From positions 12,293,684 through 12,357,683 of the forward strand of contig JAMKCF010000019.1 in assembly GCA_023634235.1 (NCBI GenBank): DNA of 64,000 nt. The letters are read 5' to 3'. A program made the translations under genes and the position numbers. The DNA comes from Pisaster brevispinus. Lineage: Eukaryota > Echinodermata > Asteroidea > Forcipulatida > Asteriidae. Positions 46,132-59,177 of the stretch are shown here, piece by piece (positions within the stretch are counted from its first letter, which is position 1; each line of letters begins with the position of its first letter). Under the pieces are notes generated by a model, which saw only the letters and a list, made by a program, of their open reading frames with translations, searched no databases and had not been told where the DNA came from.

Positions 46132-48378
46132 AGTTCTTGTTTCGGACCTTTTTGTGCCGGCTTTTTCTCGCTGGCGATGACGTAGGCGTGTACTACAGTG
46201 GAGTTTCGGGCAGCCCTACTTCCAGGACGCTGGCCTCGCCTACAAAATGGTGACCTTGAGGAAACTCACATAAGAGAGAGCCCTCGAGACGGGCTTTCTA
46301 ATGGTGTACAACTGGTGAAAATCCTGTATTATTCTGAGAGTGATTTGACCGTCCTTACTTTGTCTTTGTTTTTTGACAGCTCTGTGAACAAAAATCCCAT
46401 TAGGGATGCTTTTGAGGAGCGTTCGGAGTAGCCCCACCTGCTGGTCATTTTCGGTATGAAGCTTGCCCCCCGCGACCCTAAAAGTTTGATTTTCGGAAGC
46501 AGGGATATCCAAGGCAGAGTCAGGTACAAATTTTGTCTCTCTAGCATTTCTAGTTCATGGGTTATTTCCACGCTTAGCACAGTTCTTGTTTCGGACCTTT
46601 TTGTGCCGGCTTTTTCTCGCTGGCGATGACGTAGGCGTGTACTACAGTGGAGTTTCGGGCAGCCCTACTTCCAGGACGCTGGCCTCGCCTACAAAATGGT
46701 GACCTTGAGGAAACTCACATAAGAGAGAGCCCTCGAGACGGGCTTTCTAATGGTGTACAACTGGTGAAAATCCTGTATTATTCTGAGGGTGATTTGACCG
46801 TCCGTACTTTGTCTTTGTTTCTTTGACAGCTCTGTGTACAAAAATCCCATTAGGGATGCTTTTGAGGAGCGTTCGGAGTAGCCCCACCTGCTGGTCGTTT
46901 CCGGTATGAAGCTTGCCCCCCGCGACCCCAAAAGTTTGATTTTCGGAAGCAAGGATATCCAAGGCAGAGTCAGGTACAAATTTTGTCTCTCTAGCATTTC
47001 TAGTTCATGGGTTATTTCCACGCTTAGCACAGTTCTTGTTTCGGACCTTTTTGTGCCGGCTTTTTCTCGCTGGCGATGACGTAGGCGTGTACTACAGTGG
47101 AGTTTCGGGCAGCCCTACTTCCAGGACGCTGGCCTCGCCTACAAAATGGTGACCTTGAGGAAACTCACATAAGAGAGAGCCCTCGAGACGGGCTTTCTAA
47201 TGGTGTACAACTGGTGAAAATCCTGTATTATTCTGAGAGTGATTTGACCGTCCTTACTTTGTCTTTGTTTTTTGACAGCTCTGTGAACAAAAATCCCATT
47301 AGGGATGCTTTTGAGGAGCGTTCGGAGTAGCCCCACCTGCTGGTCATTTTCGGTATGAAGCTTGCCCCCCGCGACCCTAAAAGTTTGATTTTCGGAAGCA
47401 GGGATATCCAAGGCAGAGTCAGGTACAAATTTTGTCTCTCTAGCATTTCTAGTTCATGGGTTATTTCCACGCTTAGCACAGTTCTTGTTTCGGACCTTTT
47501 TGTGCCGGCTTTTTCTCGCTGGCGATGACGTAGGCGTGTACTACAGTGGAGTTTCGGGCAGCCCTACTTCCAGGACGCTGGCCTCGCCTACAAAATGGTG
47601 ACCTTGAGGAAACTCACATAAGAGAGAGCCCTCGAGACGGGCTTTCTAATGGTGTACAACTGGTGAAAATCCTGTATTATTCTGAGGGTGATTTGACCGT
47701 CCGTACTTTGTCTTTGTTTCTTTGACAGCTCTGTGTACAAAAATCCCATTAGGGATGCTTTTGAGGAGCGTTCGGAGTAGCCCCACCTGCTGGTCGTTTC
47801 CGGTATGAAGCTTGCCCCCCGCGACCCCAAAAGTTTGATTTTCGGAAGCAAGGATATCCAAGGCAGAGTCAGGTACAAATTTTGTCTCTCTAGCATTTCT
47901 AGTTCATGGGTTATTTCCACGCTTAGCACAGTTCTTGTTTCGGACCTTTTTGTGCCGGCTTTTTCTCGCTGGCGATGACGTAGGCGTGTACTACAGTGGA
48001 GTTTCGGGCAGCCCTACTTCCAGGACGCTGGCCTCGCCTACAAAATGGTGACCTTGAGGAAACTCACATAAGAGAGAGCCCTCGAGACGGGCTTTCTAAT
48101 GGTGTACAACTGGTGAAAATCCTGTATTATTCTGAGAGTGATTTGACCGTCCTTACTTTGTCTTTGTTTTTTGACAGCTCTGTGAACAAAAATCCCATTA
48201 GGGATGCTTTTGAGGAGCGTTCGGAGTAGCCCCACCTGCTGGTCATTTTCGGTATGAAGCTTGCCCCCCGCGACCCTAAAAGTTTGATTTTCGGAAGCAG
48301 GGATATCCAAGGCAGAGTCAGGTACAAATTTTGTCTCTCTAGCATTTCTAGTTCATGGGTTATTTCCACGCTTAGCAC
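46132..48378 (+). repeat. dimeric higher-order repeat C (899 bp, two and a half copies)
   Basis: A 449-bp unit with CATTTTCGGT and GTGAACAA alternates with a 450-bp unit carrying GCGACCCCAAAAG. The marks recur at 46446/47345/48244 and 46925/47824. Confidence 0.8.
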
Positions 48379-51300
48379 AGTTCTTGTTTCGGACCTTTTT
48401 GTGCCGGCTTTTTCTCGCTGGCGATGACGTAGGCGTGTACTACAGTGGAGTTTCGGGCAGCCCTACTTCCAGGACTCTGGCCTCGCCTACAAAATGGTGA
48501 CCTTGAGGAAACTCATAAGAGAGAGCCCTCGAGACGGGCTTTCTAATGGTGTACAACTGGTGAAAATCCTGTATTATTCTGAGGGTGATTTGACCGTCCT
48601 TACTTTGTCTTTGTTTCTTTGACAGCTCTGTGTACAAAAATCCCATTAGGGATGCTTTTGAGGAGCGTTCGGAGTAGCCCCACCTGCTGGTCATTTCCGG
48701 TATGAAGCTTGCCCCCCGCGACCCTAAAAGTTTGATTTTCGGAAGCAGGGATATCCAAGGCAGAGTCAGGTACAAATTTTGTCTCTCTAACATTTCTAGT
48801 TCATGAGTTATTTCCACGCTTAGCACAGTTCTTGTTTCGGACCTTTTTGTGCCGGCTTTTTCTCGCTGGCGATGACGTAGGCGTGTACTACAGTGGAGTT
48901 TCGGGCAGCCCTACTTCCAGGACGCTGGCCTCGCCTACAGAATGGTGACCTTGAGGAAACTCACATAAGAGAGAGCCCTCGAGACGGGCTTTCTAATGGT
49001 GTACAACTGGTGAAAATCCTGTATTATTCTGAGGGTGATTTGACCGTCCTTACTTTGTCTTTGTTTCTTTGACAGCTCTGTGTACAAAAATCCCATTAGG
49101 GATGCTTTTGAGGAGCGTTCGGAGTAGCCCCACCTGCTGGTCATTTCCGGTATGAAGCTTGCCCCCCGCGACCCTAAAAGTTTGATTTTCGGAAGCAGGG
49201 ATATCCAAGGCAGAGTCAGGTACAAATTTTGTCTCTCTAGCATTTCTAGTTCATGGGTTATTTCCACGCTTAGCACAGTTCTTGTTTCGGACCTTTTTGT
49301 GCCGGCTTTTTCTCGCTGGCGATGACGTAGGCGTGTACTACAGTGGAGTTTCGGGCAGCCCTACTTCCAGGACGCTGGCCTCGCCTACAAAATGGTGACC
49401 TTGAGGAAACTCACATAAGAGAGAGCCCTCGAGACGGGCTTTCTAATGGTGTACAACTGGTGAAAATCCTGTATTATTCTGAGGGTGATTTGACCGTCCT
49501 TACTTTGTCTTTGTTTCTTTGACAGCTCTGTGTACAAAAATCCCATTAGGGATGCTTTTGAGGAGCGTTCGGAGTAGCCCCACCTGCTGGTCATTTCCGG
49601 TATGAAGCTTGCCCCCCGCGACCCTAAAAGTTTGATTTTCGGAAGCAGGGATATCCAAGGCAGAGTCAGGTACAAATTTTGTCTCTCTAGCATTTCTAGT
49701 TCATGGGTTATTTCCACGCTTAGCACAGTTCTTGTTTCGGACCTTTTTGTGCCGGCTTTTTCTCGCTGGCGATGACGTAGGCGTGTACTACAGTGGAGTT
49801 TCGGGCAGCCCTACTTCCAGGACGCTGGCCTCGCCTACAAAATGGTGACCTTGAGGAAACTCACATAAGAGAGAGCCCTCGAGACGGGCTTTCTAATGGT
49901 GTACAACTGGTGAAAATCCTGTATTATTCTGAGGGTGATTTGACCGTCCTTACTTTGTCTTTGTTTCTTTGACAGCTCTGTGTACAAAAATCCCATTAGG
50001 GATGCTTTTGAGGAGCGTTCGGAGTAGCCCCACCTGCTGGTCATTTCCGGTATGAAGCTTGCCCCCCCGCGACCCTAAAAGTTTGATTTTCGGAAGCAGG
50101 GATATCCAAGGCAGAGTCAGGTACAAATTTTGTCTCTCTAGCATTTCTAGTTCATGGGTTATTTCCACGCTTAGCACAGTTCTTGTTTCGGACCTTTTTG
50201 TGCCGGCTTTTTCTCGCTGGCGATGACGTAGGCGTGTACTACAGTGGAGTTTCGGGCAGCCCTACTTCCAGGACGCTGGCCTCGCCTACAAAATGGTGAC
50301 CTTGAGGAAACTCACATAAGGGAGAGCCCTCGAGACGGGCTTTCTAATGGTGTACAACTGGTGAAAATCCTGTATTATTCTGAGGGTGATTTGACCGCCC
50401 TTACTTTGTCTTTGTTTCTTTGACAGCTCTGTGTACAACAATCCCATTACGGATGCTTTTGAGGAGCGTTCGGAGTAGCCCCACCTGCTGGTCATTTCCG
50501 GTATGAAGCTTGCCCCCCGCGACCCTAAAAGTTTGATTTTCGGAAGCAGGGATATCCAAGGCAGAGTCAGGTACAAATTTTGTCTCTCTAGCATTTCTAG
50601 TTCATGGGTTATTTCCACGCTTAGCACAGTTCTTGTTTCGGACCTTTTTGTGCCGGCTTTTTCTCGCTGGCGATGACGTAGGCGTGTACTACAGTGGAGT
50701 TTCGGGCAGCCCTACTTCCAGGACGCTGGCCTCGCCTACAAAATGGTGACCTTGAGGAAACTCACATAAGAGAGAGCCCTCGAGACGGGCTTTCTAATTG
50801 TGTACAACTCGTGAAAATCCTGTATTATTCTGAGGGTGATTTGACCGTCCTTACTTTGTCTTTGTTTCTTTGACAGCTCTGTGTACAAAAATCCCATTAG
50901 GGATGCTTTTGAGGAGCGTTCGGAGTAGCCCCACCTGCTGGTCATTTCCGGTATGAAGCTTGCCCCCCGCGACCCTAAAATTTTGATTTTCGGAAGCAGG
51001 GATATCCAAGGCAGAGTCAGGTACAAATTTTGTCTCTCTAGCATTTCTAGTTCATGAGTTATTTCCACGCTTAGCACAGTTCTTGTTTCGGACCTTTTTG
51101 TGCCGGCTTTTTCTCGCTGGCGATGACGTAGGCGTGTACTACAGTGGAGTTTCGGGCAGCCCTACTTCCAGGACGCTGGCCTCGCCTACAAAATGGTGAC
51201 CTTGAGGAAACTCACATAAGAGAGAGCCCTCGAGACGGGCTTTCTAATGGTGTACAACTGGTGAAAATCCTGTATTATTCTGAGGGTGATTTGACCGTCC

Positions 51301-51977
51301 TTACTTTGTCTTTGTTTCTTTGACAGCTCTGTGTACAAAAATCCCATTAGGGATGCTTTTGAGGAGCGTTCGGAGTAGCCCCACCTGCTGGTCATTTCCG
51401 GTATGAAGCTTTCCCCCCGCGACCCTAAAAGTTTGATTTTCGGAAGCAGGGATATCCAAGGCAGAGTCAGGTACAAATTTTGTCTCTCTAGCATTTCTAG
51501 TTCATGGGTTATTTCCACGCTTAGCACAGTTCTTGTTTCGGACCTTTTTGTGCCGGCTTTTTCTCGCTGGCGATGACGTAGGCGTGTATTGCAGTGGAGT
51601 TTTGGGCAGCCCTACTTCCAGGACGCTGGCCTCGCCTACAAAATGGTGACCTTGAGGAAACTCACATAAGAGAGAGCCCTCGAGACGGGCTTTCTAATGG
51701 TGTACAACTGGTGAAAATCCTGTATTATTCTGAGGGTGATTTGACCGTCCTTACTTTGTCTTTGTTTCTTTGACAGCTCTGTGTACAAAAATCCCATTAG
51801 GGATGCTTTTGAGGAGCGTTCGGAGTAGCCCCACCTGCTGGTCATTTCCGGTATGAAGCTTGCCCCCCGCGACCCTAAAAGTTTGATTTTCGGAAGCAGG
51901 GATATCCAAGGCAGAGTCAGGTACAAATTTTGTCTCTCTAGCATTTCTAGTTCATGGGTTATTTCCACGCTTAGCAC

Positions 51978-54677
51978 AGTTCTTGTTTCGGACCTTTTTG
52001 TGCCGGCTTTTTCTCGCTGGCGATGACGTAGGCGTGTACTACAGTGGAGTTTCGGGCAGCCCTACTTCCAGGACGCTGGCCTCGCCTACAAAATGGTGAC
52101 CTTGAGGAAACTCACATAAGAGAGAGCCCTCGAGACGGGCTTTCTAATGGTGTACAACTGGTGAAAATCCTGTATTATTCTGAGGGTGATTTGACCGTCC
52201 TTACTTTGTCTTTGTTTCTTTGACAGCTCTGTGTACAAAAATCCCATTAGGGATGCTTTTGAGGAGCGTTCGGAGTAGCCTCACCTGCTGGTCATTTCCG
52301 GTATGAAGCTTGCCCCCCGCGACCCTAAAAGTTTGATTTTCGGAAGCAGGGATATCCAAGGCAGAGTCAGGTACAAATTTTGTCTCTCAAGCATTTCTAG
52401 TTCATGGGTTATTTCCACGCTTAGCACAGTTCTTGTTTCGGACCTTTTTGTGCCGGCTTTTTCTCGCTGGCGATGACGTAGGCGTGTACTACAGTGGAGT
52501 TTCGGGCAGCCCCACTTCCAGGACGCTGGCCTCGCCTACAAAATGGTGACCTTGAGGAAACTCACATAAGAGAGAGCCCTCGAGACGGGCTTTCTAATGG
52601 TGTACAACTGGTGAAAATCCTGTATTATTCTGAGGGTGATTTGACCGTCCTTACTTTGTCTTTGTTTGTTTGACAGCTCTGTGTACAAAAATCCCATTAG
52701 GGATGCTTTTGAGGAGCGTTCGGAGTAGCCCCACCTGCTGGTCATTTCCGGTATATATCCTGCCCCCCGCGACCCTAAAAGTTTGATTTTCGGAAGCAGG
52801 GATATCCAAGGCAGAGTCAGGTACAAATTTTGTCTCTCTAGCATTTCTAGTTCATGGGTTATTTCCACGCTTAGCACAGTTCTTGTTTCGGACCTTTTTG
52901 TGCCGGCTTTTTCTCGCTGGCGATGACGTAGGCGTGTACTACAGTGGAGTTTCGGGCAGCCCTACTTCCAGGACGCTGGCCTCGCCTACAAAATGGTGAC
53001 CTTGAGGAAACTCACATAAGAGAGAGCCCTCGAGACGGGCTTTCTAATGGTGTACAACTGGTGAAAATCCTGTATTATTCTGAGGGTGATTTGACCGTCC
53101 TTACTTTGTCTTTGTTTCTTTGACAGCTCTGTGTACAAAAATCCCATTAGTGATGCTTTTGAGGAGCGTTCGGAGTAGCCCCACCTGCTGGTCATTTCCG
53201 GTATGAAGCTTGCCCCCCGCGACCCTAAAAGTTTGATTTTCGGAAGCAGGGATATCCAAGGCAGAGTCAGGTACAAATTTTGTCTCTCTAGCATTTCTAG
53301 TTCATGGGTTATTTCCACGCTTAGCACAGTTCTTGTTTCGGACCTTTTTGTGCCGGCTTTTTCTCGCTGGCGATGACGTAGGCGTGTACTACAGTGGAGT
53401 TTCGGGCAGCCCTACTTCCAGGACGCTGGCCTCGCCTACAAAATGGTGACCTTGAGGAAACTCACATAAGAGAGAGCCCTCGAGACGGGCTTTCTAATGG
53501 TGTACAACTGGTGAAAATCCTGTATTATTCTGAGGGTGATTTGACCGTCCTTACTTTGTCTTTGTTTCTTTGACAGCTCTGTGTACAAAAATCCCATTAG
53601 GGATGCTTTTGAGGAGCGTTCGGAGTAGCCCCACCTGCTGGTCATTTCCGGTATGAAGCTTGCCCCCCGCGACCCTAAAAGTTTGATTTTCGGAAGCAGG
53701 GATATCCAAGGCAGAGTCAGGTACAAATTTTGTCTCTCTAGCATTTCTAGTTCATGGGTTATTTCCACGCTTAGCACAGTTCTTGTTTCGGACCTTTTTG
53801 TGCCGGCTTTTTCTCGCTGGCGATGACGTAGGCGTGTACTACAGTGGAGTTTCGGGCAGCCCTACTTCCAGGACGCTGGCCTCGCCTACAAAATGGTGAC
53901 CTTGAGGAAACTCACATAAGAGAGAGCCCTTGAGACGGGCTTTCTAATGGTGTACAACTGGTGAAAATCCTGTATTATTCTGAGGGTGATTTGACCGTCC
54001 TTACTTTGTCTTTGTTTCTTTGACAGCTCTGTGTACAAAAATCCCATTAGGGATGCTTTTGAGGAGCGTTCGGAGTAGCCCCACCTGCTGGTCATTTCCG
54101 GTATAAAGCTTGCCCCCCGCGACCCTAAAAGTTTGATTTTCGGAAGCAGGGATATCCAAGGCAGAGTCAGGTACAAATTTTGTCTCTCTAGCATTTCTAG
54201 TTCATGGGTTATTTCCACGCTTAGCACAGTTCTTGTTTCGGACCTTTTTGTGCCGGCTTTTTCTCGCTGGCGATGACGTAGGCGTGTACTACAGTGGAGT
54301 TTCGGGCAGCCCTACTTCCAGGACGCTGGCCTCGCCTACAAAATGGTGACCTTGTGGAAACTCACATAAGAGAGAGCCCTCGAGACGGGCTTTCTAATGG
54401 TGTACAACTGGTGAAAATCCTGTATTATTCTGAGGGTGATTTGACCGTCCTTACCTTGTCTTTGTTTCTTTGACAGCTCTGTGTACAAAAATCCCATTAG
54501 GGATGCTTTTGAGGAGCGTTCGGAGTAGCCCCACCTGCTTGTCATTTCCGGTATGAAGCTTGCCCCCCGCGACCCTAAAAGTTTGATTTTCGGAAGCAGG
54601 GATATCCAAGGCAGAGTCAGGTACAAATTTTGTCTCTCTAGCATTTCTAGTTCATGGGTTATTTCCACGCTTAGCAC
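51978..54677 (+). repeat. higher-order repeat D, copy 1 (2700 bp, six units)
   Basis: Markers are GTAGCCTCACC (52281), CTCTCAAGC, CCCCACTTCC, TTTGTTTGTTTGACAG (52666), TAGTGATG (53149), CCCTTGAGACGG (53929), GTATAAAGC (54103), CTTGTGGAAAC (54353), TTACCTTG (54451) and CTGCTTGTC (54537). Confidence 0.85.
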
Positions 54678-57377
54678 AGTTCTTGTTTCGGACCTTTTTG
54701 TGCCGGCTTTTTCTCGCTGGCGATGACGTAGGCGTGTACTACAGTGGAGTTTCGGGCAGCCCTACTTCCAGGACGCTGGCCTCGCCTACAAAATGGTGAC
54801 CTTGAGGAAACTCACATAAGAGAGAGCCCTCGAGACGGGCTTTCTAATGGTGTACAACTGGTGAAAATCCTGTATTATTCTGAGGGTGATTTGACCGTCC
54901 TTACTTTGTCTTTGTTTCTTTGACAGCTCTGTGTACAAAAATCCCATTAGGGATGCTTTTGAGGAGCGTTCGGAGTAGCCTCACCTGCTGGTCATTTCCG
55001 GTATGAAGCTTGCCCCCCGCGACCCTAAAAGTTTGATTTTCGGAAGCAGGGATATCCAAGGCAGAGTCAGGTACAAATTTTGTCTCTCAAGCATTTCTAG
55101 TTCATGGGTTATTTCCACGCTTAGCACAGTTCTTGTTTCGGACCTTTTTGTGCCGGCTTTTTCTCGCTGGCGATGACGTAGGCGTGTACTACAGTGGAGT
55201 TTCGGGCAGCCCCACTTCCAGGACGCTGGCCTCGCCTACAAAATGGTGACCTTGAGGAAACTCACATAAGAGAGAGCCCTCGAGACGGGCTTTCTAATGG
55301 TGTACAACTGGTGAAAATCCTGTATTATTCTGAGGGTGATTTGACCGTCCTTACTTTGTCTTTGTTTGTTTGACAGCTCTGTGTACAAAAATCCCATTAG
55401 GGATGCTTTTGAGGAGCGTTCGGAGTAGCCCCACCTGCTGGTCATTTCCGGTATGAATCTTGCCCCCCGCGACCCTAAAAGTTTGATTTTCGGAAGCAGG
55501 GATATCCAAGGCAGAGTCAGGTACAAATTTTGTCTCTCTAGCATTTCTAGTTCATGGGTTATTTCCACGCTTAGCACAGTTCTTGTTTCGGACCTTTTTG
55601 TGCCGGCTTTTTCTCGCTGGCGATGACGTAGGCGTGTACTACAGTGGAGTTTCGGGCAGCCCTACTTCCAGGACGCTGGCCTCGCCTACAAAATGGTGAC
55701 CTTGAGGAAACTCACATAAGAGAGAGCCCTCGAGACGGGCTTTCTAATGGTGTACAACTGGTGAAAATCCTGTATTATTCTGAGGGTGATTTGACCGTCC
55801 TTACTTTGTCATTGTTTCTTTGACAGCTCTGTGTACAAAAATCCCATTAGTGATGCTTTTGAGGAGCGTTCGGAGTAGCCCCACCTGCTGGTCATTTCCG
55901 GTATGAAGCTTGCCCCCCGCGACCCTAAAAGTTTGATTTTCGGAAGCAGGGATATCCAAGGCAGAGTCAGGTACAAATTTTGTCTCTCTAGCATTTCTAG
56001 TTCATGGGTTATTTCCACGCTTAGCACAGTTCTTGTTTCGGACCTTTTTGTGCCGGCTTTTTCTCGCTGGCGATGACGTAGGCGTGTACTACAGTGGAGT
56101 TTCGGGCAGCCCTACTTCCAGGACGCTGGCCTCGCCTACAAAATGGTGACCTTGAGGAAACTCACATAAGAGAGAGCCCTCGAGACGGGCTTTCTAATGG
56201 TGTACAACTGGTGAAAATCCTGTATTATTCTGAGGGTGATTTGACCGTCCTTACTTTGTCTTTGTTTCTTTGACAGCTCTGTGTACAAAAATCCCATTAG
56301 GGATGCTTTTGAGGAGCGTTCGGAGTAGCCCCACCTGCTGGTCATTTCCGGTATGAAGCTTGCCCCCCGCGACCCTAAAAGTTTGATTTTCGGAAGCAGG
56401 GATATCCAAGGCAGAGTCAGGTACAAATTTTGTCTCTCTAGCATTTCTAGTTCATGGGTTATTTCCACGCTTAGCACAGTTCTTGTTTCGGACCTTTTTG
56501 TGCCGGCTTTTTCTCGCTGGCGATGACGTAGGCGTGTACTACAGTGGAGGTTCGGGCAGCCCTACTTCCAGGACGCTGGCCTCGCCTACAAAATGGTGAC
56601 CTTGAGGAAACTCACATAAGAGAGAGCCCTTGAGACGGGCTTTCTAATGGTGTACAACTGGTGAAAATCCTGTATTATTCTGAGGGTGATTTGACCGTCC
56701 TTACTTTGTCTTTGTTTCTTTGACAGCTCTGTGTACAAAAATCCCATTAGGGATGCTTTTGAGGAGCGTTCGGAGTAGCCCCACCTGCTGGTCATTTCCG
56801 GTATAAAGCTTGCCCCCCGCGACCCTAAAAGTTTGATTTTCGGAAGCAGGGATATCCAAGGCAGAGTCAGGTACAAATTTTGTCTCTCTAGCATTTCTAG
56901 TTCATGGGTTATTTCCACGCTTAGCACAGTTCTTGTTTCGGACCTTTTTGTGCCGGCTTTTTCTCGCTGGCGATGACGTAGGCGTGTACTACAGTGGAGT
57001 TTCGGGCAGCCCTACTTCCAGGACGCTGGCCTCGCCTACAAAATGGTGACCTTGTGGAAACTCACATAAGAGAGAGCCCTCGAGACGGGCTTTCTAATGG
57101 TGTACAACTGGTGAAAATCCTGTATTATTCTGAGGGTGATTTGACCGTCCTTACCTTGTCTTTGTTTCTTTGACAGCTCTGTGTACAAAAATCCCATTAG
57201 GGATGCTTTTGAGGAGCGTTCGGAGTAGCCCCACCTGCTTGTCATTTCCGGTATGAAGCTTGCCCCCCGCGACCCTAAAAGTTTGATTTTCGGAAGCAGG
57301 GATATCCAAGGCAGAGTCAGGTACAAATTTTGTCTCTCTAGCATTTCTAGTTCATGGGTTATTTCCACGCTTAGCAC
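54678..57377 (+). repeat. higher-order repeat D, copy 2 (2700 bp)
   Basis: All markers of copy 1 recur exactly 2700 bp later. Differences are few, for example GTATATATCC in copy 1 versus GTATGAATCT in copy 2, and GTCATTGTTTC at 55809. Confidence 0.85.
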
Positions 57378-59177
57378 AGTTCTTGTTTCGGACCTTTTTG
57401 TGCCGGCTTTTTCTCGCTGGCGATGACGTAGGCGTGTACTACAGTGGAGTTTCGGGCAGCCCTACTTCCAGGACGCTGGCCTCGCCTACAAAATGGTGAC
57501 CTTGAGGAAACTCACATAAGAGAGAGCCCTCGAGACGGGCTTTCTAATGGTGTACAACTAGTGAAAATCCTGTATTATTCTGAGGGTGATTTGACCGTCC
57601 TTACTTTGTCTTTGTTTCTTTGACAGCTCTGTGAACAAAAATCCCATTAGGGATGCTTTTGAGGAGCGTTCGGAGTAGCCCCACCTGCTGGTCATTTCCG
57701 GTATGAAGCTTGCCCCCCGCGACCCTAAAAGTTTGATTTTCGGAAGCAGGGATATCCAACGCAGAGTCAGGTACAAATTTTGTCTCTCTAGCATTTCTAG
57801 TTCATGGGTTATTTCCACGCTTAACACAGTTCTTGTTTCGGACCTTTTTGTGCCGGCTTTTTCTCGCTGGCGATGACGTAGGCGTGTACTACAGTGGAGT
57901 TTCGGGCAGCCCTACTTCCAGGACGCTGGCCTCGCCTACAAAATGGTGACCTTGAGGAAACTCACATAAGAGAGAGCCCTCGAGACGGGCTTTCTAATGG
58001 TGTACAACTGGTGAAAATCCTGTATTATTCTGAGGGTGATTTGACCGTCCTTACTTTGTCTTTGTTTCTTTGACAGCTCTGTGTACAAAAATCCCATTAG
58101 GGATGCTTTTGAGGAGCGTTCGGAGTAGCCCCACCTGCTGGTCATTTCCGGTATGAAGCTTGCCCCCCGCGACCCTAAAAGTTTGATTTTCGGAAGCAGG
58201 GATATCCAAGGCAGAGTCAGGTACAAATTTTGTCTCTCTAGCATTTCTAGTTCATGGGTTATTTCCACGCTTAGCACAGTTCTTGTTTCGGACCTTTTTG
58301 TGCAGGCTTTTTCTCGCTGGCGATGACGTAGGCGTGTACTACAGTGGAGTTTCGGGCAGCCCTACTTCCAGGACGCTGGCCTCGCCTACAAAATGGTGAC
58401 CTTGTAGAAACTCACATAAGGGAGAGCCCTCGAGACGGGCTTTCTAATGGTGTACAACTGGTGAAAATCCTGTATTATTCTGAGGGTGATTTGACCGTCC
58501 TTACTTTGTCTTTGTTTCTTTGACAGCTCTGTGTATAAAAATCCCATTAGGGATGCTTTTGAGGAGCGTTCGGAGTAGCCCCACCTGCTGGTCATTTCCG
58601 GTATGAAGCTTGCCCCCCGCGACCCTAAAAGTTTGATTTTCGGAAGCAGGGATATCCAAGGCAGAGTCAGGTACAAATTTTGTCTCTCTAGCATTTCTAG
58701 TTCATGGGTTATTTCCACGCTTAGCACAGTTCTTGTTTCGGACCTTTTTGTGCCGGCTTTTTCTCGCTGGCGATGACGTAGGCGTGTACTACAGTGGAGT
58801 TTCGGGCAGCCCTACCTCCAGGACGCTGGCCTCGCCTACAAAATGGTGACCTTGAGGAAACTCACATAAGAGAGAGCCCTCGAGACGGGCTTTCTAATGG
58901 TGTACAACTGGTGAAAATCCTGTATTATTCTGAGGGTGATTTGACCGTCCTTACTTTGTCTTTGTTTCTTTGACAGCTCTGTGTACAAAAATCCCATTAG
59001 GGATGCTTTTGAGGAGCGTTCGGAGTAGCCCCACCTGCTGGTCATTTCCGGTATGAAGCTTGCCCCCCGCGACCCTAAAATTTTGATTTTCGGAAGCAGG
59101 GATATCCAAGGCAGAGTCAGGTACAAATTTTGTCTCTCTAGCATTTCTAGTTCATGGGTTATTTCCACGCTTAGCAC

